Shown one piece after another: positions 27,802 to 36,743 of a DNA stretch of 64,000 nucleotides (position 1 is its first letter; each line of letters begins with the position of its first letter). This DNA is from Pseudomonas sp. MWU13-2100. GTDB lineage: Bacteria > Pseudomonadota > Gammaproteobacteria > Pseudomonadales > Pseudomonadaceae. Position numbers and translations under genes: made by a program. The DNA is taken from contig NZ_JALLIX010000012.1 of NCBI RefSeq assembly GCF_023242365.1, positions 1 to 64,000 of the forward strand, read 5' to 3'. A model generated the notes under the pieces. It ran no database searches and was not told the DNA's origin. It worked only from the letters and a program-made list of their open reading frames with translations.

Positions 27802-29521
27802 GTTGCGCAGCGCGGCCCTGGCGGTTCTCGTCGCGTCCCTGTGCCTGGGTTCCTGGGCGCGGGCCGATGAGGACAGCGAAAAACTCGACAACCCCAAGCC
27901 CTTGGCCGATGACATCAGCCTGCCGCTGCCCTGCGAAGGCGAGATGGTCTTTCGCGCGGTCTATGTGCTGGCTCGCGGCAGCCTCGATGATCGTGAAATC
28001 AGTCTCGGCTACCCCTTCAGCGAGGACGAGGCGGGCTACAAGCAGTCGTTTATTTCCGGCTATCGCCGGGACTTTATCAGCGGTCAGTTCACCCTCAAGG
28101 ACCTGCCTGGCGCCTGGCAGAAAAGCATTGCCCCGACCTTACCGAAGACCGATGCCGATTCGCCCCTCAAGCCGATGTTCTATTTCATCGGCAAATACCC
28201 GGTAACGGCCCGCCAGTACGCTTTGGTAATGGCCCAGGCACAAGCCCTGGCCAGCGGCGAGCAGGCGCCGGCCTGCGACGCGCCGAGCGGTGTGGCCGGG
28301 CGCCTGCCCAAGGTCAAGGTGTCGCATTTTGACGCCGAGCGTTTTTCGGCGGTCTACAGTGCCTGGCTGATGAAATATCACCGCGACCTGCTGCCGGTCA
28401 GCGGCCGTGGCTCGTCTGCCGATGATGGTGGCCTGGGCTTTGTCCGCCTGCCCACCGAAGTCGAGTGGGAATTCGCTGCCCGTGGCGCCCAGGCGGTCAG
28501 TCGCCAGGACCTGGAAGGCCGTCTGTTTCCGCGGCGGGCGCCGGGTAGCGACAGTGACGGGCCGCTGTCCGACTACGCGGTATTCAACCAGGTCGCCGGC
28601 GGCACCGGTCAGGCGGCGCGGCTGATGCCGATCGGCACCAAGCTGCCCAACCCCATCGGGATGTTCGACGTGATCGGCAATGCCGCGCAGATGGTCCAGG
28701 AGTCGTTCCAACTGGTGCGTGCGGGACGCCGTCAGGGCACCTACGGCGGTTTCGTGGTCAAGGGCGGCAACTACCTGGAAGGTGAAGGCACGCTGTTTAC
28801 CGGTATGCGCCGCGAGTACCCGCTGTTTGCCGCCGATGGTACCGAGCAGAGCAACGAGACCACCGGTTTTCGTGTCGCCGTCGGCGCGCTCTCGGCGCCG
28901 CGTTCGCGCTACAAGGAGTTGTTCGCCCAATGGCAGCAGGAAGGCCGGCTGGCTTCCCTGACCGACGCCATCGATGACGCCCAGGATCCGACCAAGCGCC
29001 TGGACGGGATCATTTCCACCAGCACCGACCCGAAGCTGCAAGCCGAGCTGGGGCTGGTCAATGAAGAGCTCAAGCGCAACGTTTCGTTGATCGCCCGCCA
29101 GCGTGAAGAGGCTGCCGGCAACCTGATCCAGTCGGCGGCCCTGGTGGCCGAGACCGTGAATAACTACAACATTCGCCTGACCAACTTGAAGAAGAGCCGC
29201 CAGCAGGCCGTGGAGTCCAAGGACGAGGCCGCCGCCAAGCTCTTTGCCGTGGCCATCGAGAACGGCACCAGTGCGCTGGACGGCGCGGTGGCGATCTATA
29301 TCGACAACCTGGCAACAGCCACGCGCTACACCGATGCGGTGATCCAGGCGCAGTTCCAGCGGGTCAAGGAGGAACTCAATCGCAAGCCCGTGCTCGGCCA
29401 TAGCCTGGTCGCACGGGCGACCTTGTTCGTTCGTCATGTCGGGGACTACCGCAAGCAACAGCGGGCCGATCCGGCGGCGATCTTGAAAGCGTTACTCGCG
29501 TCGACCGCCCAGCAGCCATGA
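27794..29521 (+). CDS. tagR: Periplasmic T6SS activator TagR (FGE-sulfatase-like)
   Basis: TagR is a periplasmic protein that promotes PpkA activation in HSI-I. The 575-residue precursor has a cleavable signal (LAVLVASLCLGSWARA, cut near residue 24). The formylglycine-generating-enzyme-like fold spans ~110-370, with IGKYPVTARQYALVM, RLPTEVEWEFAARG, NPIGMFDVIGNAAQMV and TTGFRVAVG. A helical C-terminal extension (~375-575) follows. The paired cysteines of true FGE enzymes are not evident, in keeping with a non-enzymatic role, though this was not checked by alignment. Confidence 0.92.
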   Translation: MYKLRSAALAVLVASLCLGSWARADEDSEKLDNPKPLADDISLPLPCEGEMVFRAVYVLARGSLDDREISLGYPFSEDEAGYKQSFISGYRRDFISGQFTLKDLPGAWQKSIAPTLPKTDADSPLKPMFYFIGKYPVTARQYALVMAQAQALASGEQAPACDAPSGVAGRLPKVKVSHFDAERFSAVYSAWLMKYHRDLLPVSGRGSSADDGGLGFVRLPTEVEWEFAARGAQAVSRQDLEGRLFPRRAPGSDSDGPLSDYAVFNQVAGGTGQAARLMPIGTKLPNPIGMFDVIGNAAQMVQESFQLVRAGRRQGTYGGFVVKGGNYLEGEGTLFTGMRREYPLFAADGTEQSNETTGFRVAVGALSAPRSRYKELFAQWQQEGRLASLTDAIDDAQDPTKRLDGIISTSTDPKLQAELGLVNEELKRNVSLIARQREEAAGNLIQSAALVAETVNNYNIRLTNLKKSRQQAVESKDEAAAKLFAVAIENGTSALDGAVAIYIDNLATATRYTDAVIQAQFQRVKEELNRKPVLGHSLVARATLFVRHVGDYRKQQRADPAAILKALLASTAQQP

Positions 29522-29606
29522 GCGGTCGGTATCCGGCGAGTGTAGAGGGGACTCGGACGGCAGGGTGCCGTACCGGGCAAGTCAAACCAAAAAAGGGAAC
29601 ACAAAC

Positions 29607-30551
29607 ATGATCTTCTCCAGCAAACCCCTTGTTTCGACCTCCAAGTGCCGTGCCGCGCTGTGGGTTGCCGCCGGATTCAGCACCGTGCTGATGGGCGGCT
29701 GCGCCACTTCACCGACCTCGAAAGTCGGCGCGACCACCAAGGTCGAGTACTACCCGACTTGCTACGAGCCGGTGCAGCATCTGCGCGCCACTGACTCGGA
29801 CATGACCAAGTCGATCGCCACCGGTGCGGTGATCGGTGCACTGGGCGGTGCCGCCCTGGGCGCGCTGACCGGCGACGACCCGGCCAAGCGTGGGCGCAAT
29901 GCCGCCATCGGCGCGGCTGGCGGTGCTCTGGCAGGCGGCGCGGCGGGTTACTACACCGAGAAGCAGAAGCAGATCGCCGATGATAACCAGCGCATCGGTT
30001 CCTATGCCCAGGACATCAACAAAAGCGCCGCCGACATGGATCGCAACACGGCCTATGCCAAGGCGTCGCAGAGCTGCTACCAGCGTGAGTTCACCAACCT
30101 GGTTTCGGCACGCAAGGCCAAGACCATCGGCGACGCCGAAGGCCGCAAGCGTCTGGCGGAAATCGTTTCCGGCCTGAAAGAGTCCAATGACCTGATCGTC
30201 GCCGTGAACGGGCGCTCGGCCGAAGACTTGAACAACTACACCCAGGCTTATGAGCAGGACCTGCGCCAGGTCGGTGTACAGCGTACCGACGTGGTCACCG
30301 TGGCGACCGCCGACACCAACCCGGTAGTCGCGCCGACCACCACCAAGGGCAAGAAAGCGAAGGTGGCGAAGAAGCCGGTGCTGCCGACCGTGCCTAAAGA
30401 AGCCGTGGCCACCGAGAAGACCCTGCAGGACGCGAACGCCAAGAAAGCCGCGAGCCAGGACGTGGCCACCAACGGCCAGTCCCAGGTCAACAGCATGTGC
30501 AAGAACCCGGACCTGGGCGACTGGGCACCGGTGCCTTGCCCGAACGCCTGA
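29607..30551 (+). CDS. tagQ: Outer-membrane lipoprotein TagQ
   Basis: TagQ holds TagR at the outer membrane in the TagQRST sensory pathway. The ATG at 29607 is chosen over an in-frame start 42 bp upstream because it begins a proper lipoprotein signal (LWVAAGFSTVLMGGC, lipobox MGGC) and follows a AAGGGAA ribosome site. The 314-residue product has a glycine-zipper stretch at ~75-125 (AVIGALGGAALGALTG, then IGAAGGALAGGAAG), a helical middle, and a Lys/Ala-rich tail. It ends the plus arm; a strong hairpin follows 39 bp later. Confidence 0.88.
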   Translation: MIFSSKPLVSTSKCRAALWVAAGFSTVLMGGCATSPTSKVGATTKVEYYPTCYEPVQHLRATDSDMTKSIATGAVIGALGGAALGALTGDDPAKRGRNAAIGAAGGALAGGAAGYYTEKQKQIADDNQRIGSYAQDINKSAADMDRNTAYAKASQSCYQREFTNLVSARKAKTIGDAEGRKRLAEIVSGLKESNDLIVAVNGRSAEDLNNYTQAYEQDLRQVGVQRTDVVTVATADTNPVVAPTTTKGKKAKVAKKPVLPTVPKEAVATEKTLQDANAKKAASQDVATNGQSQVNSMCKNPDLGDWAPVPCPNA

Positions 30552-30589
30552 TGGGCGGATCGTCTGACAATTTGTGGGTATAAGCGTTA

Positions 30590-30633
30590 AACGCCAGCCG
30601 ATCTCCTGAGTAAAGCGGGAGATCGGTGGCGTT
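30590..30633 (+). terminator. Long hairpin ending the T6SS plus arm
   Basis: AACGCCA (30590-30596) and CCGATCTCC (30598-30606) pair with GGAGATCGG (30618-30626) and TGGCGTT (30627-30633), a 16-bp stem with one bulged G. No long T-run follows, so it may act as a weak intrinsic terminator or a 3' stabiliser. Confidence 0.65.
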
Positions 30634-30691
30634 CTTCAAGTAACGCGCTACACTGCGCCGGCCGTTAATCTTTTCTGCCGAGGCTGTGTGC

Positions 30692-31069
30692 ATGAAATTT
30701 CGTTTTCTTCTCTGGGCGCTGGGTCTGTTGATGGCTCGGGCCAGCCGCAAAAAACCCGCCTTCCAACAGCAACTGGCCGACAAGGCCCTGGTGTTCCAGC
30801 TGCAGACCCTGGACGGCAAGGTGGCTCGTCACTTTATCGTCAAGGATCAGCGCATCAGCAGTCAGTCCGGGGTGTATCCCGAGCCGGCGTTTGCCATTGC
30901 CTTCAAGGACGCCGCCTATGGCTTCGCCACGTTGCAGGCGAAGAACAAGCAACTGGCGTTCATGACGGGGATCCAGGACAAGTCGATCCAGATCAAGGGC
31001 AATCCGGCGCTGGTGATGTGGTTCCAGGGCTTGATGAAGTACCTCAAGCCGCGGAAGAAGAAAGCCTGA
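30692..31069 (+). CDS. Small SCP2-like conserved protein
   Basis: The 125-residue protein opens MKFRFLLWALGLLMARASRK, a hydrophobic start that may be a signal anchor. The rest resembles small SCP2-type sterol-carrier domains (FAIAFKDAAYGFATLQ, then a run ending DKSIQIKGNPALVMWFQGLM). It ends in a strongly basic tail (KPRKKKA). A protein of this kind is conserved next to recG in other pseudomonads. The ATG at 30692 is preferred to the GTG at 30686. No function can be assigned; membrane or lipid binding is a guess from the fold. Confidence 0.7.
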   Translation: MKFRFLLWALGLLMARASRKKPAFQQQLADKALVFQLQTLDGKVARHFIVKDQRISSQSGVYPEPAFAIAFKDAAYGFATLQAKNKQLAFMTGIQDKSIQIKGNPALVMWFQGLMKYLKPRKKKA

Positions 31070-31101
31070 GTCGGTTCTGATTGTCACGGCATGGACAAAA
31101 C

Positions 31102-31241
31102 CTGTGGGAGCGGAGCTTGCCCGCGAAGCTTTTGGCGGCCTTGAGGACCTCTTCGCGGGCAAGCTCCGCTCCCACAGTTTTGCGTCGTACGCATAACCTG
31201 TGATCGAGGCTGAATCTGTAGGAGCGAGCTTGCTCGCGATA
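31102..31241. repeat. REP cluster (inverted pair plus single)
   Basis: Perfect 27-bp arms at 31102-31128 and 31151-31177 carry the CTGTGGGAGCGGAGCTTG core. A third, divergent unit (TAGGAGCGAGCTTGCTCGCG) follows at 31219. They fill the gap between two convergent genes. Confidence 0.85.
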
Positions 31242-31261
31242 GCGGTCTTCGAGGCCGCGCT

Positions 31262-32662
31262 TCAGCCCTGGCTGAACTGCGACGCCAGTTCGCGCAACAG
31301 CACTTCGGCTTCCAGCACTTTGTTCACCACGTCATCGGCCTTGTCGCGGGTCAGCCCCAGGCGTTCAAGCAAGGCATCCGGGATCTCTTCGTCCGGGCCC
31401 GAGCCGATATTGCGGCTGCGCAGCAGGCGCACGGCCAGGCACACCAGGTTCGGATAGGCGGCATAGTCGCCGTCGTAGCCCGGGTCGTGCTGGAAGCGCA
31501 GTGCAGTGGACAACTCATCCGGCATGTCCCAGTAACGCATCAGCCAGGCACCGATCTGCTCGCGGCTGATACCCAGCAAATGCTGCTCGATATAGCTGTG
31601 GCACAGGTGTGGGTTGACCTCCAGGTGCCGGCAGATCAGCGAGAAATGCGGCGGGAAGACGTGGGCCAGCAGCAGGTAGCCGAAATTGTGCAGCAAACCG
31701 GCGAGGTAGGTCAGGCCGGCTTCCGGGCGCTGGGCGCGTGGCATGGCACGGGTCAGGCCTTCGATCACCGCGGCGGTGTAGATCGATTGCTGCCAGTAAG
31801 GCGTGCTGTGTTGCGGGTGGTCCTTGGGCAGGCTCAGGGTCTTGCCCAAGGCCAGGCCCAGCGCCAGGTTGATCACCAGGTCGAAACCGAGCACGCGGAC
31901 AATCGCGTCTTCCACCGAGCGAATCTTGCCCGGCGAGGCGTAGTAGGGCGACGCCGCCCAACTCACCACTTGGGCCGCCAGCGACGGGTCGGTTTCGACT
32001 ACGCCGGTGATGTCGTCGATGGTCGCGTCGGGGTCGACCCGCAGCTTGATGATCTTCTGTGCGGTTTCCGCCAGCGGCGGAATCTCGATGGTCGCTTCCA
32101 GGCGCTGCTGGATCCGCCGCGCGGTGAAGGCTTGCACGGCCTGGGTGATTTCCTCGCGGTCATCGTGCGGGCGGTCGAGGTTGGGGCGGATATCGGCCAC
32201 GGGTTCGCCGAAACTGGCGGCACTGGCCTTGCTCAGCATGCCCTTGAAGTCGTCGCTGGAGATTTCCAGCAGCAGGCCGGCTTCGCCGGAGTCGATCAAC
32301 AGGTTCGGTTCCCGCAGCAGCTGCTCTTCGTACAGGCACGGCGAACTGGTCAGCCCGGGTAAGCCCGGTAGCAGGTGCAGGCTGTGTTTACCGAGCATGC
32401 GCTCCATGCGTTCGGTGGGCACCGCCGTCAGGCGCCGGCCGGTCAATTCGGTCAGGCGATTGAGGTCGAGCAACTGGTCCTGAGGAAACAGGACCATGAG
32501 TGCGCCGACTGCATCGTCGAGCAGCACGGCCTGGACCTTGCGCGCGGCCGGCAGACCGGGGTGGTCCAGGACCTCGCTATAGCGGATGGCGAGCTTGTCG
32601 AGCAGCAGCCGGACCACAGACGGGGTGTGCGGGGTTGCATCGATGAGGGCAACTTCTGTCAT
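31262..32662 (-). CDS. YbaK-like and HDOD domain signalling protein
   Basis: The 466-residue protein joins two domains. Residues ~10-150 resemble the YbaK/ProX aminoacyl-tRNA-deacylase fold (IRYSEVLDHPG, KVQAVLLDDAVGALMVLFP, DLNRLTELTG). Residues ~190-400 are an HDOD domain (IPPLAETAQKIIKLRVDPDA, AQVVSWAASPYYA, LTYLAGLLHNFGYLLLAHVF). HDOD proteins usually act in signalling or gene control and lack a full HD catalytic set. Proteins of this layout lie beside recG in pseudomonads, but the role is not established. Whether the YbaK part is active cannot be told from the sequence. Confidence 0.85.
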   Translation of the reverse strand: MTEVALIDATPHTPSVVRLLLDKLAIRYSEVLDHPGLPAARKVQAVLLDDAVGALMVLFPQDQLLDLNRLTELTGRRLTAVPTERMERMLGKHSLHLLPGLPGLTSSPCLYEEQLLREPNLLIDSGEAGLLLEISSDDFKGMLSKASAASFGEPVADIRPNLDRPHDDREEITQAVQAFTARRIQQRLEATIEIPPLAETAQKIIKLRVDPDATIDDITGVVETDPSLAAQVVSWAASPYYASPGKIRSVEDAIVRVLGFDLVINLALGLALGKTLSLPKDHPQHSTPYWQQSIYTAAVIEGLTRAMPRAQRPEAGLTYLAGLLHNFGYLLLAHVFPPHFSLICRHLEVNPHLCHSYIEQHLLGISREQIGAWLMRYWDMPDELSTALRFQHDPGYDGDYAAYPNLVCLAVRLLRSRNIGSGPDEEIPDALLERLGLTRDKADDVVNKVLEAEVLLRELASQFSQG

Positions 32663-32740
32663 GGTCTGTATCCGGGTTCCTACAATTTTCCCAGTATAAC
32701 CAGCTTGGCCGCCCTAATGGTCCATAAACTGTGAGGTCTA

Positions 32741-34816
32741 TCACACTTGGCCGTATTGCTGGCCATGGCGCAGCCAGCGCTCCAGCAACGGGCTGACGTG
32801 CTGCGGCCAGCGAGCCAACAGGGCTTGCGCGGCATCGCGCACCGCTGGCAGCAGGTCGGCGTCGCGCATCAGGTCGGCGACCTTGAATTGCAGGAGCCCG
32901 GTCTGGCGGGTACCGAGCATTTCCCCGGGGCCGCGCAGCTCCAGGTCTTTCTCGGCAATGATGAAGCCGTCGTTGGTCTCGCGCATGATGCCCAGGCGTT
33001 GGCGACCGATCTGTGACAGCGGCGGATGGTAGAGCAGCACGCAGTGGCTGGCGGCGCTGCCCCGGCCGACCCGGCCGCGCAGCTGGTGCAGTTGCGCCAG
33101 CCCCAGGCGCTCGGGGTTTTCGATGATCATCAAGCTGGCATTGGGCACGTCGACGCCGACTTCGATCACCGTGGTCGCCACCAGCAGTTGCAGGGCGCCG
33201 GCCTTGAATTCAGCCATCACCGCCGCCTTTTCCGCCGGCTTCATACGCCCGTGGATCAGCCCGACGCGCAGTTCGCCGAGGGCGGCGGTGAGTTCTTCGA
33301 AGGTGGTTTCGGCGGCCTGGCAGGTGAGTTCTTCGGATTCTTCGATCAGCGTGCAGACCCAATAGGCCTGGCGGCCTTCGGCACAGGCGGCACGCACTCG
33401 TTCCACCACTTCGAAGCGCCGGCTGTCGGTCACCAGCACGGTGTTCACCGGGGTACGGCCCGGCGGCAGTTCGTCGAGGATCGAGGTGTCGAGGTCGGCA
33501 TAGGCGCTCATGGCCAGGGTCCGTGGGATCGGCGTGGCGGTCATGATCAACTGGTGCGGGCACATCCGCCCGCCAACACCTTTCTGGCGCAGGGCCAGGC
33601 GTTGCTGGACGCCGAAGCGGTGCTGTTCGTCGATGATCACCAGCGCCAGATTCTTGAACTGCACTTCGTCCTGGAACAGCGCGTGGGTGCCGACCACCAT
33701 CGGCGTGCCACCGGCAATTTGCTCCAGGGCGGCGACGCGGGCCTTGCCCTTGAGCTTGCCGGCCAGCCAGGCGGTTTCGATGCCCAGCGGTGCCAGCCAG
33801 CGCTGGAAATTGAGGAAGTGCTGTTCGGCAAGGATCTCGGTCGGCGCCATCAGGGCTACCTGGTAACCCGCTTCCAGGGCCTGCAAGGCGGCCAGGGCGG
33901 CGACCACGGTCTTGCCGGCGCCGACGTCGCCCTGGATCAGCCGCAGCATCGGCTCTGGCTGGCTGAGGTCGTAGGCTACTTCGTTGCCGACCCGTTGCTG
34001 GGCACCGGTCGGCGGGAAGCCGAGGTTGGCGAGAAACTGCCCGGGCAAGCGTTGGGCTTTCGGTAGGGCCGGCGCGCGCAGGGCTCGCAGGCTTTCGCGC
34101 AGGCGTTGCTGGGACAGTTGATGAGTGAGTAGCTCTTCGAAGGCCAGGCGGTGCTGGGCCCAGTGATGACCGAGGGCGAGTTCGTCGACGTCGGCATCGG
34201 CGGGTGGCTGGTGCAGGTAGCGGATGGCTTGGTCCAGCGGTGCCAGTTGGTAGTCGCGGGCCAGTTCCTGCGGCAGCCAGTCCGGCAGGCTGCGCGGGCC
34301 GAGCATTGCCAGGCTTTGCAGGCAGAGCTGGCGCAAGCGCTGCTGGGTCAGGCCTTCGGTCAGCGGATAGATCGGCGTCAGGGTGGTGTCCACCGGCGGT
34401 GGTTCGTCGCCGCTGATGGCGCGGTATTCCGGGTGGTAGATTTCCAGGCCGGAGGCACCGGGACGGGCTTCACCGTAGCAGCGCACGTGGGTGCCACGCT
34501 TGAGGCCGTCCTTCTGCGCGGTGCTGAAATGGTAGAAGCGCAGGCTCAGGCTGCCGGTGCCGTCGTTGATGCGTACCAACAGGCTGCGGCGCTTGCCCAT
34601 GACCACGTCGGCACCACTGACCACACCTTCGACCACGGCGTCCTGGCCCGGACGCAGGGCGCCGATGGGCACCACGCGGGTGCGGTCCTGGTAGCGCAGG
34701 GGCAGGTGGAACAGCACGTCCTGGAGATTCTCCAGGCCGACCTTGGCCAGCTTCTCGGCCATGGCCGCGCCAACGCCCTTGAGCGCCGTGACCGACACTT
34801 GCGACAGTTCAGCCAC
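32741..34816 (-). CDS. recG: ATP-dependent DNA helicase RecG
   Basis: RecG reverses stalled replication forks and moves Holliday junctions. The wedge/OB domain occupies ~1-230, followed by helicase motifs: Walker A GDVGAGKTVVA (~300), the DEQH box IIDEQHRFGVQQR, TATPIPRTL and QLRGRVGR. A GTG start at 34816 gives 691 residues (first residues AELSQVSVTALKGVG), the usual Pseudomonas length. It begins 5 bp after the oxyR stop. An ATG at 34855 would add 13 residues and overlap oxyR by 34 bp, so the GTG is preferred. Confidence 0.95.
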   Translation of the reverse strand: MAELSQVSVTALKGVGAAMAEKLAKVGLENLQDVLFHLPLRYQDRTRVVPIGALRPGQDAVVEGVVSGADVVMGKRRSLLVRINDGTGSLSLRFYHFSTAQKDGLKRGTHVRCYGEARPGASGLEIYHPEYRAISGDEPPPVDTTLTPIYPLTEGLTQQRLRQLCLQSLAMLGPRSLPDWLPQELARDYQLAPLDQAIRYLHQPPADADVDELALGHHWAQHRLAFEELLTHQLSQQRLRESLRALRAPALPKAQRLPGQFLANLGFPPTGAQQRVGNEVAYDLSQPEPMLRLIQGDVGAGKTVVAALAALQALEAGYQVALMAPTEILAEQHFLNFQRWLAPLGIETAWLAGKLKGKARVAALEQIAGGTPMVVGTHALFQDEVQFKNLALVIIDEQHRFGVQQRLALRQKGVGGRMCPHQLIMTATPIPRTLAMSAYADLDTSILDELPPGRTPVNTVLVTDSRRFEVVERVRAACAEGRQAYWVCTLIEESEELTCQAAETTFEELTAALGELRVGLIHGRMKPAEKAAVMAEFKAGALQLLVATTVIEVGVDVPNASLMIIENPERLGLAQLHQLRGRVGRGSAASHCVLLYHPPLSQIGRQRLGIMRETNDGFIIAEKDLELRGPGEMLGTRQTGLLQFKVADLMRDADLLPAVRDAAQALLARWPQHVSPLLERWLRHGQQYGQV

Positions 34817-34821
34817 GTCGA

Positions 34822-35742
34822 TCAGCTCGCTGCGGGAGGCTTGGCCACCGAGCACAGGCGGATCGAGTCGGCGAGGATTTCAATCGCCTTGGGTCGCGGG
34901 AAGCTGGCGCGCCAGGCGATGGCCACGGTGCGAAACGGCACTGGTGGCGTCAGCGGACGGACTTCGATCACGCCGGGGGCGTAGTGATGGCTGTCCACCG
35001 CCGACAGCGGCAGCACCGAAATGCCCAGGCCGGAGGCGACCATGTGGCGGATGGTTTCCAACGAGCTGGATTCGACCGTGGTGTGCTTGGCCGCATCGCC
35101 GCCCTTGGCCAGGGTCGGACAGGCTTCGAGGACCTGGTCGCGGAAGCAATGGCCTTCGCCCAGCAGCAACAGGCTCTTGTCGTTGAGCAGGGCGCTGTCG
35201 ATGGTTTCCTTCTTGGTCCAGGGGTGCGAGGCCGGCATCAAGACGTAGAACGGCTCGTCGTAGAGCGGCAGGGTCAGCACATCGGCTTCGTTGAACGGCA
35301 GGGCGATGATCACCGCGTCCAGTTCGCCGTTGCGCAGTTTGTCGCGCAGCACGTGGGTGAAGTTTTCTTCGATGTACAACGGCATCTGCGGGGCGACCCG
35401 GTGCAGTTGCGGGATCAGGTGCGGGAACAGGTAGGGGCCGACGGTGTAGATCGCGCCGACTTTCAGCGGCGCGGTCAGCTGGTTCTTCCCAGCCTGGGCC
35501 AGTTCGCGGATGCCTTGGGCCTGTTCGAGGACCTTTTGCGCCTGGGCAACGATGGTTTCGCCGACGGGGGTCAGGCGCACGGCGCTCTTGCTGCGCTCGA
35601 AAATCAGCACACCGAGTTCGTCCTCGAGCTTTTTCACGCCGACCGACAGGGTCGGCTGGCTGACGTGACAACGCTCGGCCGCGTGGCCGAAGTGTTGTTC
35701 CTGAGCGAGAGTGACGATATAGCGTAGTTCTGTAAGAGTCAT
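34822..35742 (-). CDS. oxyR: LysR-type peroxide sensor OxyR
   Basis: OxyR senses hydrogen peroxide through a reversible disulfide and activates catalase, alkyl hydroperoxide reductase and related genes. The ATG at 35742 gives 306 residues. The helix-turn-helix is near the start (LAQEQHFGHAAERCHVSQPT), and the redox pair is visible in GEGHCFRDQVLEACP, where the two Cys correspond to Cys199 and Cys208 of the E. coli protein. It precedes recG by 5 bp, an arrangement conserved in Pseudomonas. Longer upstream starts pass through REP sequence and are rejected. Confidence 0.96.
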   Translation of the reverse strand: MTLTELRYIVTLAQEQHFGHAAERCHVSQPTLSVGVKKLEDELGVLIFERSKSAVRLTPVGETIVAQAQKVLEQAQGIRELAQAGKNQLTAPLKVGAIYTVGPYLFPHLIPQLHRVAPQMPLYIEENFTHVLRDKLRNGELDAVIIALPFNEADVLTLPLYDEPFYVLMPASHPWTKKETIDSALLNDKSLLLLGEGHCFRDQVLEACPTLAKGGDAAKHTTVESSSLETIRHMVASGLGISVLPLSAVDSHHYAPGVIEVRPLTPPVPFRTVAIAWRASFPRPKAIEILADSIRLCSVAKPPAAS

Positions 35743-36316
35743 AGCGAGCGTCCATGAGGTTGCCGGGCCAAGCATAACGGCTGCAATCGATAGACGCACG
35801 TTATCAGACGCAGGAAGAACGGCGATTGTCGTTGATGTCGGTTTTAGTGGGGGTTTTGTTCGGGCGGTAGGACGCGAACTTGTGGGCGGCGGAGCTTTTG
35901 TGGGAGCGGAGCTTGTCGGATCGCCGCACCGCCGCGAAGCTTTTGACGACTTGAGGGCCTCATCGTTGGCAAGCCAGGCTCCTATGTTCATCGTTGGACA
36001 CAAATTCCGTGTACGACTCGGTCGGTCCTGTGGGAGCGGAGCTTGCCCGCGAAGAGGCCCTCAAGATCGCTAAAAAGCTTCGCGGCGGTGCGGCGATCCA
36101 ACAGCCCCGAAGGAAACGCAGTGCTGATCAATCAAGTTGTTTATGGATAAGCGATTTTAAGAAACATCCTACTTACTTTCAGCGGCCAAAGCTGTAGGTT
36201 CTGCCTGGGCTAATTACATCCTCACGATTTTCATCGGCGATATCATCAGGCATATCAGCTTTCGCTAAGGAGAGAACAACAGTAGCCCAAAGTCCTCATG
36301 AATCAGGATCATAAAA
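35743..36316. other. Gene-free stretch with REP units before the accessory patch
   Basis: This 574-bp interval holds two forward REP-type units (around 35898-35920 and 36028-36060), each followed by CCGCACCGCCGC-like sequence. After about 36120 the base composition drops and REP sequence ends. A good AAGGAG ribosome-like site at 36267 is not followed by a convincing gene. The oxyR promoter should lie in the left part. Confidence 0.6.
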
Positions 36317-36617
36317 ATGAATACATCATCGCCCCTGCAGTATACCAACGAAGCCTGCCCTGAATTTCTCAGTATTCTGGACAACTCGCCCTTCACGGAG
36401 CAGCAACTTTCCAAGCTCCATGAAGATGCCATGGCGATTATTAATCAACGGCAGGCTTACGTTAAAGCTCACCCGCCTATCGCTATTTACCGAGTGGCGA
36501 CCGAGGGCAGCCAAACGCGTAACGGCGGAGTGATTCAACACGCGACAGGCGGGTGTTTTGTTCATCGCGCCTGAAGGCGTGCGGATGGCAGAGGATTTTT
36601 TGCCCTCTATCAACTGA
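36317..36617 (+). pseudogene. Probable broken T6SS accessory gene upstream of PAAR effector
   Basis: An ATG at 36317 opens an 85-codon frame (MNTSSPLQYTNEACPEF, then IAIYRVATEGSQTRNGGVIQ) that ends at 36574. From about 36533 a frame shifted by +1 reads NTRQAGVLFIAPEGVRMAEDFLPSIN and stops at 36617. The two parts read like the head and tail of one longer protein whose middle is missing. Proteins of this kind precede PAAR effectors in other pseudomonads, from memory and without a search. The likeliest history is an internal deletion with frameshift near 36530. The alternative is a genuine short 85-residue protein. Confidence 0.5.
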
Positions 36618-36743
36618 GACATAAGGCGTGGAGTTTGCCGGCGTGTTACTCAGTGCCGCGCTGTTCGAATGTTTTCGAAACTGACGAGCAATTTACCGTC
36701 GACAACAGGTTGAAGTCGAGCGGCTGACCATGGAGAAAAAACA

